Origin: Exiguobacterium indicum HHS 31
Lineage (GTDB): Bacteria; Bacillota; Bacilli; Exiguobacteriales; Exiguobacteriaceae
Length of the DNA: 64,000 nt
Assembly (NCBI RefSeq): GCF_001939065.1
Contig: NZ_MPSZ01000001.1
Coordinates: 806,001-870,000 of the forward strand
Reading direction: 5' to 3'
In this document: in pieces, positions 35,554-43,761 of the stretch
How positions within the stretch are numbered: the stretch's first letter is position 1
Layout of the letters: each line of letters opens with the position of its first letter
Notes under the pieces: model-generated
What the model saw: the letters and a program-made list of their open reading frames with translations, nothing else
The model's database searches: none
What the model was told of the DNA's origin: nothing
Made by a program: the position numbers and the translations under genes

Positions 35554-36392
35554 TTGAAGGCGATGAATCGTTCGATCATCCGTTCATCTCGACGTGCGGA
35601 TGGACCAATCCAAATCAGGTGACCAGGACTTTTCGATTCAATGAACTGCGCGTGAGGAATGCTCCGTCGTGCGTGTTCGGCATGCTCGAACGGAACAGCG
35701 CGGTCTGACTTCGAATGGACGATCAAGACGGGACACGTGACGGCTTCAAGCCGTTCTCGTTCGATGTCTTGTGTGATATCAAACAAGACACCTCGCCCAG
35801 GACCATTTTGAAGACCAACTTCATATAATAACGACGCATCCGTCTCACTAATGTGGGTACGGATCGTTTCGCGTGGTAACAGACTCGTCATCTCGACCAT
35901 CCGAACTGCTGCTTCTTCAGGAAACTTGCGTATCTTATCCTTCACATACGTCCAAAGCCCCCACTGGATGAACTGTAAAGGACGTTGTAAGACCGGTTGG
36001 ATCAGAAGACGATGGTACGGCAGGGAAATCCGGTGCGTCATCGCACACGCTAAGACAAGGGCATGGACGCCTGGATCCATTCCAGCAAGCGCGATTGCCG
36101 TCGGTCCGCCGGCAGAGATGCCATAAACGGTGTACTGTTTAATCTGACGGGAAGCAAGCCACTTAGAATAGAATGTTGCGAGCGCCTCTGGACTATCAGC
36201 GAGCTGAAGTGGGGTTTGTCCGTACCCGGGGCGTGACGGTACGATGACGCGATATCCTGCCGCGATTAACTTCTCGACATGGTAGACTTCTCGGTAATCC
36301 GATTGTGTACCATGAATTAATAAAATGACGGGACCACTCCCGCTATCCCGGTATTCAAAACGCTGACCGTTCCATTCTGCGATATAATGCAT
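35541..36392 (-). CDS. Alpha/beta hydrolase
   Basis: 283 residues with the full triad: nucleophile Ser93 in GISAGG, acid Asp in HSKSDRAVPF, base His in SPGHLIW; LIHGTQSD supplies the oxyanion hole. Contrast with the pseudohydrolase at 16777-17697. Substrate unknown. AGGAGAATTGGG before the ATG. Divergent from the WYL regulator, with overlapping -10 boxes. Confidence 0.88.
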   Translation of the reverse strand: MHYIAEWNGQRFEYRDSGSGPVILLIHGTQSDYREVYHVEKLIAAGYRVIVPSRPGYGQTPLQLADSPEALATFYSKWLASRQIKQYTVYGISAGGPTAIALAGMDPGVHALVLACAMTHRISLPYHRLLIQPVLQRPLQFIQWGLWTYVKDKIRKFPEEAAVRMVEMTSLLPRETIRTHISETDASLLYEVGLQNGPGRGVLFDITQDIERERLEAVTCPVLIVHSKSDRAVPFEHAEHARRSIPHAQFIESKSPGHLIWIGPSARRDERMIERFIAFNQMT

Positions 36393-36453
36393 CCCAATTC
36401 TCCTATCTCTTAATTTTTACCATTTTATTGTTAATCTCGTGTTTATTTTCATG

Positions 36454-36469
36454 TATACTGTAAAGTATA
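36454..36469. promoter_or_regulatory. Palindromic TATACT/AGTATA between divergent genes
   Basis: TATACT-gtaa-AGTATA gives a candidate -10 box for each strand within one perfect 16-base palindrome, between the hydrolase and WYL genes. Confidence 0.45.
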
Positions 36470-36505
36470 ACCAAACCATTGTGACTTAGGAAATGAGGAT
36501 GCGTA

Positions 36506-37510
36506 GTGTCTAACGAAAAATTAACGAACCGTGACCGCTTACTTGCTGTACGAGAAATCTTCGAACGTCAGTCGGATGAAGACCATACGTTGACGCTTGA
36601 GCAATTGAGCACGGAACTCTCGAAACGAGGACTGATCGAGAAGCTATCCCGAAAATCGTTGAAGGATGATATTGCGGCACTTGCCAAATCAGGTTTTGAC
36701 GTCGTGGCGGAAGAGACGAAGAATGGACTTGCCATTCCGTATCATCTCGTCAGTCGTCCCTTTGAGCATCATCAACTCCGATTGCTGGTCGATGCCATCG
36801 CCAGTGCGAAGTTTATCTCGGAAAGTGAGACGACGTCGCTCGTTCAGACGATTCAGTCGTTGACGAGTGATAAGATGGCGGAGTCTCTCCAGCCGGTACT
36901 ACATACTGTCAAAAAACCAAAAGGAATGACGTCGCGCTCGATCGATACGATCCAGAAAGCTATCAGTGATGAGTTCGTCATCAGTTTCCAGTACCAAGGA
37001 AAGTTTAACGAACGGACGCGAAAGTTCGAGTTACGGAAAGATGGCGAGCATTACCTCGTTTCTCCGGCTCACCTGTTGATGGATAACGGAAATTACTATT
37101 TGATTGGACGTGATGAGCGGATCAAAGAGATTCGGACGTACCGGGTCGACCGAATCGTCAATTGTAAAGCGTTTGAACCGATGGAAGAACCGGTCCATGT
37201 CGAGCCGAGTTACTTAAGTAACATGTTCAACATGTATGGGGGAGAGAACGAGCAATTGACGCTTAAATTTCAGGAAAGTCTAATGCCGACCGTCGTCGAC
37301 CGGTTCGGAACGGATATCCGCTGCCGTCGTCTCGATGACCTCTGGTTCGAAGTCAAGGTCGATGCGCTCTTTTCCGACGGGTTCATGATGTGGCTGATTC
37401 AATTCGGCAATCAGGCGGAAATCATTGCACCTGTCGAACGCCGGGAGACATTCAAGAACAAGGTGGCAGGTCTTGCGACGATGTATCAAGTCGAAACACC
37501 TGCTCTTTAA
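36506..37510 (+). CDS. WYL-domain transcriptional regulator
   Basis: 334 residues: an N-terminal winged helix (about 1-75), a WYL domain (about 140-225; ISFQYQ, YLVSPAHLLMDNGNYYLIG, IRTYRVDRI) and the WCX C-terminal extension. WYL proteins sense ligands, sometimes nucleic acid. GTG start at 36506 with GAGGATG upstream. It lies divergent to an alpha/beta hydrolase and ends in a terminator. Confidence 0.9.
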   Translation: MSNEKLTNRDRLLAVREIFERQSDEDHTLTLEQLSTELSKRGLIEKLSRKSLKDDIAALAKSGFDVVAEETKNGLAIPYHLVSRPFEHHQLRLLVDAIASAKFISESETTSLVQTIQSLTSDKMAESLQPVLHTVKKPKGMTSRSIDTIQKAISDEFVISFQYQGKFNERTRKFELRKDGEHYLVSPAHLLMDNGNYYLIGRDERIKEIRTYRVDRIVNCKAFEPMEEPVHVEPSYLSNMFNMYGGENEQLTLKFQESLMPTVVDRFGTDIRCRRLDDLWFEVKVDALFSDGFMMWLIQFGNQAEIIAPVERRETFKNKVAGLATMYQVETPAL

Positions 37511-37516
37511 GAGTTG

Positions 37517-37553
37517 AAGCAAGGTTCACTTGACCGTGGATCTTGCTTTTTTT
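37517..37553 (+). terminator. Intrinsic terminator
   Basis: AAGCAAG/CTTGCTT outer and CAC/GTG inner pairing, seven T. Confidence 0.85.
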
Positions 37554-37591
37554 AATTATCGAGAAAAAAACTTTTTGTCGTTTTTTGTCGG

Positions 37592-37609
37592 ATATTCATA
37601 TTTGAATAT
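37592..37609. promoter_or_regulatory. ATATTCA/TGAATAT inverted repeat upstream of a membrane protein gene
   Basis: Seven-base arms with a TATT centre, 60 bases before the next start; possibly an operator. No function can be assigned. Confidence 0.3.
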
Positions 37610-37669
37610 TTTAAGCGAATAGTTCCAGTTACTATTAAGGATATCTGATACTTATGTAGGAGGAACGAC

Positions 37670-37996
37670 ATGCAACAGATGGAAAAAAGCCAATCAAACG
37701 GGATGCGGAAACTAGCTACTTTCCTCTTCTTCGTTTGTCTATCCTATACATCGTGGTACTTATTCTCACTTTTTGTCTTTCATCTCGTGTTTCCAGAAGA
37801 TGTCGTGACATCCTTAGATATCGTCGTATTCGGATTCAGTCCGGTCGTCGCTCTTGTCGTCACCATCGGCTCGTTACGCTTGATCGAACGACGCATGAAA
37901 CCTAAATTCACACCGCTTTTATTGATCGGATACATCCTTTCGACAAGTGTGCTGATTTATTACTCACTTGCTAACGAACTTCTGCCCCGACTGTGA
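37670..37996 (+). CDS. Small three-helix membrane protein, unknown
   Basis: 108 residues with hydrophobic segments at about 14-38, 46-66 and 79-101. Not recognised. GGAGGAACGAC gives a strong start. Confidence 0.6.
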   Translation: MQQMEKSQSNGMRKLATFLFFVCLSYTSWYLFSLFVFHLVFPEDVVTSLDIVVFGFSPVVALVVTIGSLRLIERRMKPKFTPLLLIGYILSTSVLIYYSLANELLPRL

Positions 37997-37997
37997 C

Positions 37998-38026
37998 TTG
38001 CAACTCCCTAACAATTGGCATATGCT
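37998..38026 (+). promoter_or_regulatory. Sigma-A promoter of the 36-residue membrane peptide
   Basis: TTGCAA, 17-base spacer, TATGCT; 34 bases before the ATG at 38060. Confidence 0.5.
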
Positions 38027-38059
38027 ACGCTTATAGCTTGCTAGGTAAGGGGGGATACG

Positions 38060-38170
38060 ATGAACGCACAGTATATCCTCGACTGGATGCCGCTCGTGAT
38101 TCCTGTCGGTGCCATCGTCTTTATTGTCGTCATTGCGCGTAAGGCTTCAAAAATCGATGCTGAAAAGTAA
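38060..38170 (+). CDS. Single-span small membrane peptide, 36 residues
   Basis: A short gene with AAGGGGGG ahead of its ATG, a candidate promoter and its own terminator starting three bases after the stop. One membrane helix (about 8-26: WMPLVIPVGAIVFIVVIA) followed by a basic tail ARKASKIDAEK. Not recognised. The complete set of expression signals argues that it is real. Confidence 0.6.
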   Translation: MNAQYILDWMPLVIPVGAIVFIVVIARKASKIDAEK

Positions 38171-38172
38171 GG

Positions 38173-38199
38173 AGACTCCATTCAGGGAGTCTTTTTTTA
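38173..38199 (+). terminator. Intrinsic terminator
   Basis: AGACTCC/GGAGTCT, six-base loop, seven T. Confidence 0.88.
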
Positions 38200-38322
38200 T
38201 TGGATCCTGTTGTTACTTTATTCGCACGATTTCCCTATTGTGAAAAAACATAATGTCATCCATTTCTATGGTATAAAGGAACTAGGCGAAAGACCTAATA
38301 TTAGGAAATTATGGAGGGACAG

Positions 38323-38841
38323 ATGAGACAAAGAACCGTCATGACTTTACTTGCACTCAGTTTACTGCTTACCGTATGTATGATGAAAAAAACAACGTTG
38401 ACGCCAAAGGCCAGTACCATCGATCTCACCATCGCTGTCGTCGGAAAGGCTCCAGTACTTACGCAATCCCCGGACTTCCACTCGATTGATCTGCAGGATA
38501 TCAAAAGGGATTTACGACGTTACGATGCCGTCATGATCATGCCGGAGTACTTACATCAGGCATCGGGACGTGACTATGCCACCGTCTACCGGAAAGCACA
38601 GATTCCGTTTTTCTTCATCGGCTCTCAAAAATCCGTCGAACCGTTTCTTGATCCGAGTCTCTCCTATGAGGAAAGCATCTCGGTGCCGAATCCGACGTTT
38701 GCGGCTGGTATGCTCTATGACGATACACAAGAGACGACCTGGTTGTTCGGTGAGGGGATCGAACGACCGAATCGTTCAGAGCAACTGAAGATCTATCAAT
38801 CAATCTTTCAAACGATTGAACAGAGTCACCTAATAAAGTAA
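38323..38841 (+). CDS. Signal-anchored protein of unknown function
   Basis: 172 residues. A hydrophobic N-terminal helix (about 6-20) followed by a soluble alpha/beta domain (LTIAVVGKAPVL, YDAVMIMPEYLH, IPFFFIGSQKS). Not recognised; the domain order recalls a flavodoxin- or receiver-like Rossmann fold without motifs. GGAGG is five bases before ATG 38323; ATG 38311 is also possible. Confidence 0.55.
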   Translation: MRQRTVMTLLALSLLLTVCMMKKTTLTPKASTIDLTIAVVGKAPVLTQSPDFHSIDLQDIKRDLRRYDAVMIMPEYLHQASGRDYATVYRKAQIPFFFIGSQKSVEPFLDPSLSYEESISVPNPTFAAGMLYDDTQETTWLFGEGIERPNRSEQLKIYQSIFQTIEQSHLIK

Positions 38842-38856
38842 CGCTTACATGAAAAC

Positions 38857-38902
38857 AGACCGAAGCGCTCGGAAGTACATCCATTTCCGAGCGCTTCGGT
38901 CT
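38857..38902. terminator. Strong bidirectional intrinsic terminator
   Basis: Perfect 18-base arms (38857-38874 and 38885-38902) around a ten-base loop, between convergent genes. Confidence 0.92.
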
Positions 38903-38910
38903 ATTATTCG

Positions 38911-39633
38911 TCAATCGACTTGTTTCGTCGGGGCTAAGACGATTTCTCGAATATTGACGTGTTGTGGTTGCTCGAAGGCGAATAAGACGGTGTCCGCGAC
39001 GACTTGCGGATCGAGACCACCGTCAATCGACTGTTTCCATTCGTTGTAGCCGTCCTTGATCGCGTCACTTGTCGTATGACCGAGTAATTCCGTCTCGACG
39101 ACTCCTGGTGCGATCGTCATGACGCGGACACCGTGAGAGGCGACTTCACCCCGGACGTTCTCACTCATCGCGTGGACGGCGAATTTCGTGCCGACGTATG
39201 CGGCGTGGTCGGCGAACGTCTTTTTACCGGCAATCGAACTGATATTGATGATCGTACCGGTCTTCCGCTCTACCATCGAGGGAAGGACGGCTTGCATCCC
39301 GTGTAAGACACCGAGCGCATTGACGTCAAACATCTCTTCCCATTCTTCCGCTCCTTGCGTCTCGATTTGACCGAGTAACATCCGTCCTGCATTGTTGATG
39401 ATCGCTTCGACCGGTCCGAACGCTTCCGTCGCGTCTGCTAAAGCAGCATCGAGGGCAACTCGGTCGGTGGCTGCGACTTGGCGAATCAAGACATCGTCTG
39501 AAGCAAGGCTCGCCAGACGGTCAATCCGTCGTCCGAGCAATAAGACGCGGTACCCTTTCTGAATGAACGTTCGCGCAATCGCATGCCCGATTCCTGACGT
39601 GGCACCTGTGATGGCAATGAATCCTGTTTTCAT
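38911..39633 (-). CDS. Classical short-chain dehydrogenase
   Basis: 240 residues, classical SDR length. TGATSGIG at 9-16, NNAG at 80-83, Ser133, Tyr146 and Lys150 (AAYVGTKFAVH). Probably NADP-dependent, because of Arg35-Arg36 after the second strand. Divergent from an HxlR regulator, which may control it. Confidence 0.92.
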   Translation of the reverse strand: MKTGFIAITGATSGIGHAIARTFIQKGYRVLLLGRRIDRLASLASDDVLIRQVAATDRVALDAALADATEAFGPVEAIINNAGRMLLGQIETQGAEEWEEMFDVNALGVLHGMQAVLPSMVERKTGTIINISSIAGKKTFADHAAYVGTKFAVHAMSENVRGEVASHGVRVMTIAPGVVETELLGHTTSDAIKDGYNEWKQSIDGGLDPQVVADTVLFAFEQPQHVNIREIVLAPTKQVD

Positions 39634-39692
39634 GATATCGTCTCCTTATTTGATATGATAGATTGAAGATAACAGAGGGAAACCAATCCGAG

Positions 39693-39731
39693 AAGTACGC
39701 ACTTTTAGGTCAGTCGGTTACCTTTTGGTAA
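39693..39731. promoter_or_regulatory. Candidate HxlR operator sites
   Basis: AAGT-acgc-ACTT (39693-39704) and TTACC-tttt-GGTAA (39718-39731) lie in the short divergent region between the SDR and HxlR genes, the second just before the HxlR ribosome binding site. Confidence 0.35.
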
Positions 39732-39744
39732 GGGAGGGGACGGT

Positions 39745-40098
39745 ATGCCGTATCTAAATGAGTTCGATGCGACGATGCGTCAGATTCAAGGCAAGTGGAA
39801 AGTGATGATCTTGTACGAGCTGCACGAAGAAGGGACAGTACGTTTTAATACACTGGAGCGTTATATCCAGGACGTCTCACCAAAGACGCTGACGCAACAG
39901 TTGAAACAACTCGAACAAGATGGCTTGATTACACGGACCGTTTACCCGGAGATTCCACCCCGCGTCGAATATGCCTTGAGCGAAAAAGGAATCTCTTTGA
40001 TTCCCTTACTTGATGCGATTTGCGACTGGGGTCTTGCGACGACACCACGCAACCAATTGATGCGCACGTTATGCGACGAGGAAGCCCCCGCTCCATGA
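39745..40098 (+). CDS. HxlR-family transcriptional regulator
   Basis: 117 residues: QIQGKWKVMILYELHEEGTVRFNTLER ... SPKTLTQQLKQLEQDGLITR ... VEYALSEKG is the HxlR/YodB winged helix, split here by short gaps. The conserved N-terminal cysteine of the redox-sensing members (YodB, HypR) is absent; cysteines are near the C-terminus only. Probably controls the divergent SDR gene. Confidence 0.9.
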   Translation: MPYLNEFDATMRQIQGKWKVMILYELHEEGTVRFNTLERYIQDVSPKTLTQQLKQLEQDGLITRTVYPEIPPRVEYALSEKGISLIPLLDAICDWGLATTPRNQLMRTLCDEEAPAP

Positions 40099-40112
40099 GC
40101 AGGGGCTTTTTG
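40082..40112. terminator. Intrinsic terminator
   Basis: AAGCCCCcGCTC/GAGCaGGGGCTT with a three-base loop and five T. Confidence 0.85.
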
Positions 40113-41087
40113 TTAACGTTCGATTTGTTCCCGTACTTGACGGCGGAACGTCTGGATGTCGTAAGCTGGTTCACTTGGACTGAACTCGATTCCGTCAATC
40201 AGACGCGCGTTTGGTGACGCATCCGGGAACTCGATCCGTGTCAGCCATTCAAGCGTCGTCTCTTCATGGCGTCTTGGGAAAGCTTGCTCGAGTTGAGAGG
40301 CAATCTTCAGAAGCGGATGATGACTATGCCGCTTTGGCGCATGCGCCCGTACCTGCTTGGAGTGCTTGACGGTTTGTTCTCTTTCGATTGCTATGACTTT
40401 TCGCTTCCGGATGACATAAAGCGTAACCGCAACTAAGATCACGGTCAGAAGCGTCGTTGCGATCCAAATCCAATCCGGTGTTCCTGCCTGGACGGCAGCT
40501 TGATCCACGTCTTGAACACCTTTGATATTCTTTAGCCCCATTGCCCGGTTCGTCATCGTGTCCGCTTCTCGACCAAGTGGTTCCGTCCAAAGGAATAATG
40601 AACCGAATGCTTCAAATAGCGGACGAATCGCACTCGTGACGGATCCGACGAGCGCTTCTTTCGTGAGCCGGAAGACGACAGCGATGATCAGCCCCGCGCT
40701 GAGGACTAACGCGATCGTCGGTAAGATACGCCGCCATTCTGTCATGTACGTGACGACGAATGGATACGCAATGACGAAGACCAAAATTAAAAATGCGCCA
40801 ATCGGTGGTGTCACTCCTGGGAACAATACCATCACGACGCCGATGACCATCGCACTCGTAGCGTATCGCCACGGCGAATCGACCGTATCAAGAAACGCGG
40901 TCCAGGCGACGAAGACGAGCGCTAAGACGCTAGCTACGGGAGAGAGGAAATATAAGGACCCCGCTACGAGTAGCTGTAATCCGATGCGAAGCGAACGATG
41001 CGGCACGAAGGCAAGTGCCGGAAGAGCGAGCGCGAGATAGAACGGAACCGGTAACAGACTCGCAAGGAATATCCACCAGAGAATCAT
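40113..41087 (-). CDS. DUF4129 membrane protein, TgpA-like without transglutaminase core
   Basis: 324 residues. Five to six membrane helices (1-150), a short extracytoplasmic stretch (about 150-205), one more helix (206-224) and a C-terminal cytoplasmic DUF4129-like part (about 265-324: QLEQAFPRRHEETTLEWLTR). In MoxR-DUF58 operons the third gene is normally a TgpA/YebA protein of about 700 residues with a transglutaminase domain between the last two membrane parts; that domain is missing. Its start overlaps the DUF58 gene by four bases. Confidence 0.75.
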   Translation of the reverse strand: MILWWIFLASLLPVPFYLALALPALAFVPHRSLRIGLQLLVAGSLYFLSPVASVLALVFVAWTAFLDTVDSPWRYATSAMVIGVVMVLFPGVTPPIGAFLILVFVIAYPFVVTYMTEWRRILPTIALVLSAGLIIAVVFRLTKEALVGSVTSAIRPLFEAFGSLFLWTEPLGREADTMTNRAMGLKNIKGVQDVDQAAVQAGTPDWIWIATTLLTVILVAVTLYVIRKRKVIAIEREQTVKHSKQVRAHAPKRHSHHPLLKIASQLEQAFPRRHEETTLEWLTRIEFPDASPNARLIDGIEFSPSEPAYDIQTFRRQVREQIER

Positions 41088-42130
41088 GCGCTCACTCCTT
41101 TCTGCCGGTGACCGAGATGGATCTCCGCCGTCGTCGACGGTACACTACGTTGCAATCGTTTCGTGAAGTACCGGCGTTCGAGCGGTAGATCGTATTCGGA
41201 AATCCGAGCAAGGCATTCCATCGTCCGTAGGAATTGATGTTTTCCCATACCAGACGGAACATGGTACCACTGCCCGGATCGGTTGACCATCGAAATCCAG
41301 AGGCTGTAGGAAGCCCCTTGTTTCTCGAGTTCACGGATGATCGTCGCGGCACGCGATAATAGTTTCTCGAAGTCCGAGCGGAGAGCGAGTCCGTCTGCGG
41401 ACAAGCCATCGACGATGACGGCATAATCATGGTTACGTTTCCGGTCATATTGATACGAGTACAGTTCATTCGTCTTCGCATAAGCGGACCAGTAGATCGA
41501 CTTCGCATCTCCGGAGTAGGGAACGACGGAGTGGAAACTCGAGCGATCGGTGAACGGACTCGAGCGATCAATCGTCTCACCGGGAATCATCCGTTCATTC
41601 CACTCGACCGACGCTGGTGCAAAGTCAGGGAAGACGTGACCCAGCTCTTGGATATCAAGCGTCACATAGATTGTGATCAAATGAAACGGATCCGAGATCA
41701 TGACGTCAAACGACTGAATCCGAATCGTTCCCCGGTGAGCGGCAATGACATCGATTGAAAACGGCACAATCGTCTGTTTGCTGACATATAAGTGTTGACG
41801 CCAAAATTGACTACTCGCATCAGGAAGCTTGATCTGATCCCCGAGCAAGCCAGAAATCGTGATGCGACCGAGTGGTAACTTCGTTGGGTTCGATAACTCG
41901 AACGGTATCTGGATCGTTTCCTCTCGAAAAGCGCGAACGGTCTCAAGGAGGCGGACGCGAATCCGCTTCGCAACGTATTCGAGATAATACGGCATCACCC
42001 AGCCATATAATGTATAGGCGAGTAATAAAGCCGCAATCCAGACAGGACCATAGAGACCGACGATGACGCCGCTTGCACCTGTCATCGTAAGAATGATGAG
42101 GTTAAAGCCTTTTGGTATGATCAATTGCAT
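41084..42130 (-). CDS. DUF58 (YeaD-like) membrane-anchored protein
   Basis: 348 residues: two N-terminal hydrophobic segments (about 8-45), a beta-rich part, and the DUF58 motif DAKSIYWSAYAKTNEL with YSYQYDRKR, leading to a VWA-like end (YAVIVDGLSADG). The family functions with MoxR ATPases; the exact client is unknown. Two bases separate it from the MoxR gene. Confidence 0.9.
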   Translation of the reverse strand: MQLIIPKGFNLIILTMTGASGVIVGLYGPVWIAALLLAYTLYGWVMPYYLEYVAKRIRVRLLETVRAFREETIQIPFELSNPTKLPLGRITISGLLGDQIKLPDASSQFWRQHLYVSKQTIVPFSIDVIAAHRGTIRIQSFDVMISDPFHLITIYVTLDIQELGHVFPDFAPASVEWNERMIPGETIDRSSPFTDRSSFHSVVPYSGDAKSIYWSAYAKTNELYSYQYDRKRNHDYAVIVDGLSADGLALRSDFEKLLSRAATIIRELEKQGASYSLWISMVNRSGQWYHVPSGMGKHQFLRTMECLARISEYDLPLERRYFTKRLQRSVPSTTAEIHLGHRQKGVSA

Positions 42131-42132
42131 GA

Positions 42133-43041
42133 TTACACCTCAGTTGGAACAGTGAGTGAATCGAGGACTTGCTCGACGAGACGTTCGTTCGATAGCTTCA
42201 GCGTCGCTTCGAGCGTCAAGACGAGACGGTGGGCAAGCAATGGCGTCGCCAAGTGCTTGACGTCCTCTGGTGTGACGTACGTCCGCTCCTGCATCCAGGC
42301 CCGTGCTTTCGCGGCTTTTAAGAGTGCGAGCGTCGCTCGTGGACTCGGTCCAATCTCAACGTCACGATGGGCGCGGAGTGCGTCACAGACATCGAGTAAG
42401 TAGTTTTCGACGCTATCTTCGATCGAGACGGCGATGACTTCCTCTTTCCAGTCATTGAGTTGTTCGAGCGGAATCTGTAGTTCGGCTGCTGTTAAGTGTG
42501 CTCCACGTAATAATGCCTTCTCCGCCTGACGTGTCAGCGGAGCGAACGACAACTTGAACAAGAAACGGTCGAGTTGGGCATGCGGCAGTGGGAATGTGCC
42601 GTGTCCATCGAATGGATTTTGTGTCGCGATGACAAGAAAGTGTTGCGGTAACGTATAGGAGGTATCCCCGATCGTCACTTGTCCTTCCGCCATTGCCTCG
42701 AGCAATGCTGACTGTGTCCGTGGCGTCGTCCGGTTAATCTCATCGACGAGGACGATGTTCGCAAACAGCGGACCAAACCGTTGTTCGAACGATCCTGTCA
42801 GCGGGTTGAACAGCTCCATCCCAAGTAGATCGGTCGGTAACGTATCCGCTGTACATTGAATACGTGAGAACTTCGCTTCGAGTGTCTGCGCTAGTGCTTT
42901 TGCTAGTGTCGTCTTACCGGTCCCCGGACGGTCTTCGAGCAACACATGACCTTCTGCGAGCAAGCCCATCAATAAATGATCAATCACATCGTCCTGACCA
43001 AGGACAGATTGTTTGAGTGATGTACGTAACGTTTGAAACAT
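42133..43041 (-). CDS. MoxR-family AAA+ ATPase
   Basis: 302 residues. Walker A EDRPGTGKTTLAKA, Walker B VLVDEINRTTPRTQSALLEA, sensor 1 VIATQNPFDGHGTFPLP and a lid domain to the end. MoxR ATPases act as chaperones for maturation of VWA/DUF58 partners. AAAGGGGGAA is at the right distance from minus-strand ATG 43041; a longer frame reaching 43170 has no such site. First gene of the moxR-DUF58-DUF4129 operon. Confidence 0.93.
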   Translation of the reverse strand: MFQTLRTSLKQSVLGQDDVIDHLLMGLLAEGHVLLEDRPGTGKTTLAKALAQTLEAKFSRIQCTADTLPTDLLGMELFNPLTGSFEQRFGPLFANIVLVDEINRTTPRTQSALLEAMAEGQVTIGDTSYTLPQHFLVIATQNPFDGHGTFPLPHAQLDRFLFKLSFAPLTRQAEKALLRGAHLTAAELQIPLEQLNDWKEEVIAVSIEDSVENYLLDVCDALRAHRDVEIGPSPRATLALLKAAKARAWMQERTYVTPEDVKHLATPLLAHRLVLTLEATLKLSNERLVEQVLDSLTVPTEV

Positions 43042-43263
43042 AGATGATTCCCCCTTTAAGATGCATCGTATTTCTAAAGTGTACGAAAATTCAGAAAAAA
43101 CTGCTAGTGATTTTCCAGGAATCACGCATAAAGAAATACGTCTATCTTTTATACTACCAGTTTCATCCAAAAGTTTCGTGAAATATCAAAAAAATTGAAA
43201 CAGGATTATGAAGTTACTTAGCGAATAGAAGGATATAGTCATTGGAATAGGGAGGATGGACAG

Positions 43264-43491
43264 ATGAAACTACATACTACCGAATCGAACTCTACTCTAA
43301 ACCAGCAACAGAACGTTGCTCACAGTCCTATCGACGAGTATCAACGGATTGTTGCTGGAGGACCTCCGAATCGCCGAGCCTTTGCCGCGATTCGTCGGCT
43401 CCCATTCGCATTACGTTTGCTGACGTATACGATCGGTTCCTTATTCACAGCAGGCATCCTCGCTGGACTCGTCATCAGTCTACTCGGTTAA
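43264..43491 (+). CDS. Small protein with one C-terminal membrane helix
   Basis: 75 residues: a polar Asn/Gln/Ser-rich N-terminus, a basic patch (NRRAFAAIRRLPFALRLL) and one membrane helix (53-74). Not recognised. GGGAGGATGGAC precedes the ATG; a terminator follows. Confidence 0.6.
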   Translation: MKLHTTESNSTLNQQQNVAHSPIDEYQRIVAGGPPNRRAFAAIRRLPFALRLLTYTIGSLFTAGILAGLVISLLG

Positions 43492-43494
43492 AAA

Positions 43495-43522
43495 AGACTC
43501 CCTCAGCATTCCGAGGGAGTCT
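43495..43522. terminator. Bidirectional intrinsic terminator
   Basis: AGACTCCCTC/GAGGGAGTCT, eight-base loop, A-run before and short T-tract after. Confidence 0.85.
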
Positions 43523-43524
43523 CG

Positions 43525-43740
43525 TCATTCTTCAAAGAGATCATCCATCAACTCGGAGATCTCTTTTTTACGTGCGTTCGTCTCATCGTGTAAGATCCGA
43601 ATCGAACGTCCGGTCCAGTCAAGTCGGTCGCCGATCGTTGCCTGGCGCGGTAAACGACTTTTCGGTAACGTGATTGTCTCGCGTTCGTCGGTTTCGCAAA
43701 TCGCTAGATCGTCTTCAAAATCTGCTAGGGTCAATCGCAT
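43525..43740 (-). CDS. DUF3006-like small protein
   Basis: 71 residues fitting DUF3006 (LADFEDDLAICETDERETIT, LPKSRLPRQATIGDRL). DUF3006 genes commonly lie next to ComEC-like metallo-hydrolases, as here. GGAGGTG lies six bases before ATG 43740; a GTG at 43755 is part of that site and less likely. Confidence 0.75.
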   Translation of the reverse strand: MRLTLADFEDDLAICETDERETITLPKSRLPRQATIGDRLDWTGRSIRILHDETNARKKEISELMDDLFEE

Positions 43741-43761
43741 CTGATGCACCTCCACGTCTCG

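Noticed and set aside
40522-41040. 172-residue plus-strand frame opposite the DUF4129 gene
   Set aside because: Shadow frame of a real gene; no start signal and unnatural composition.
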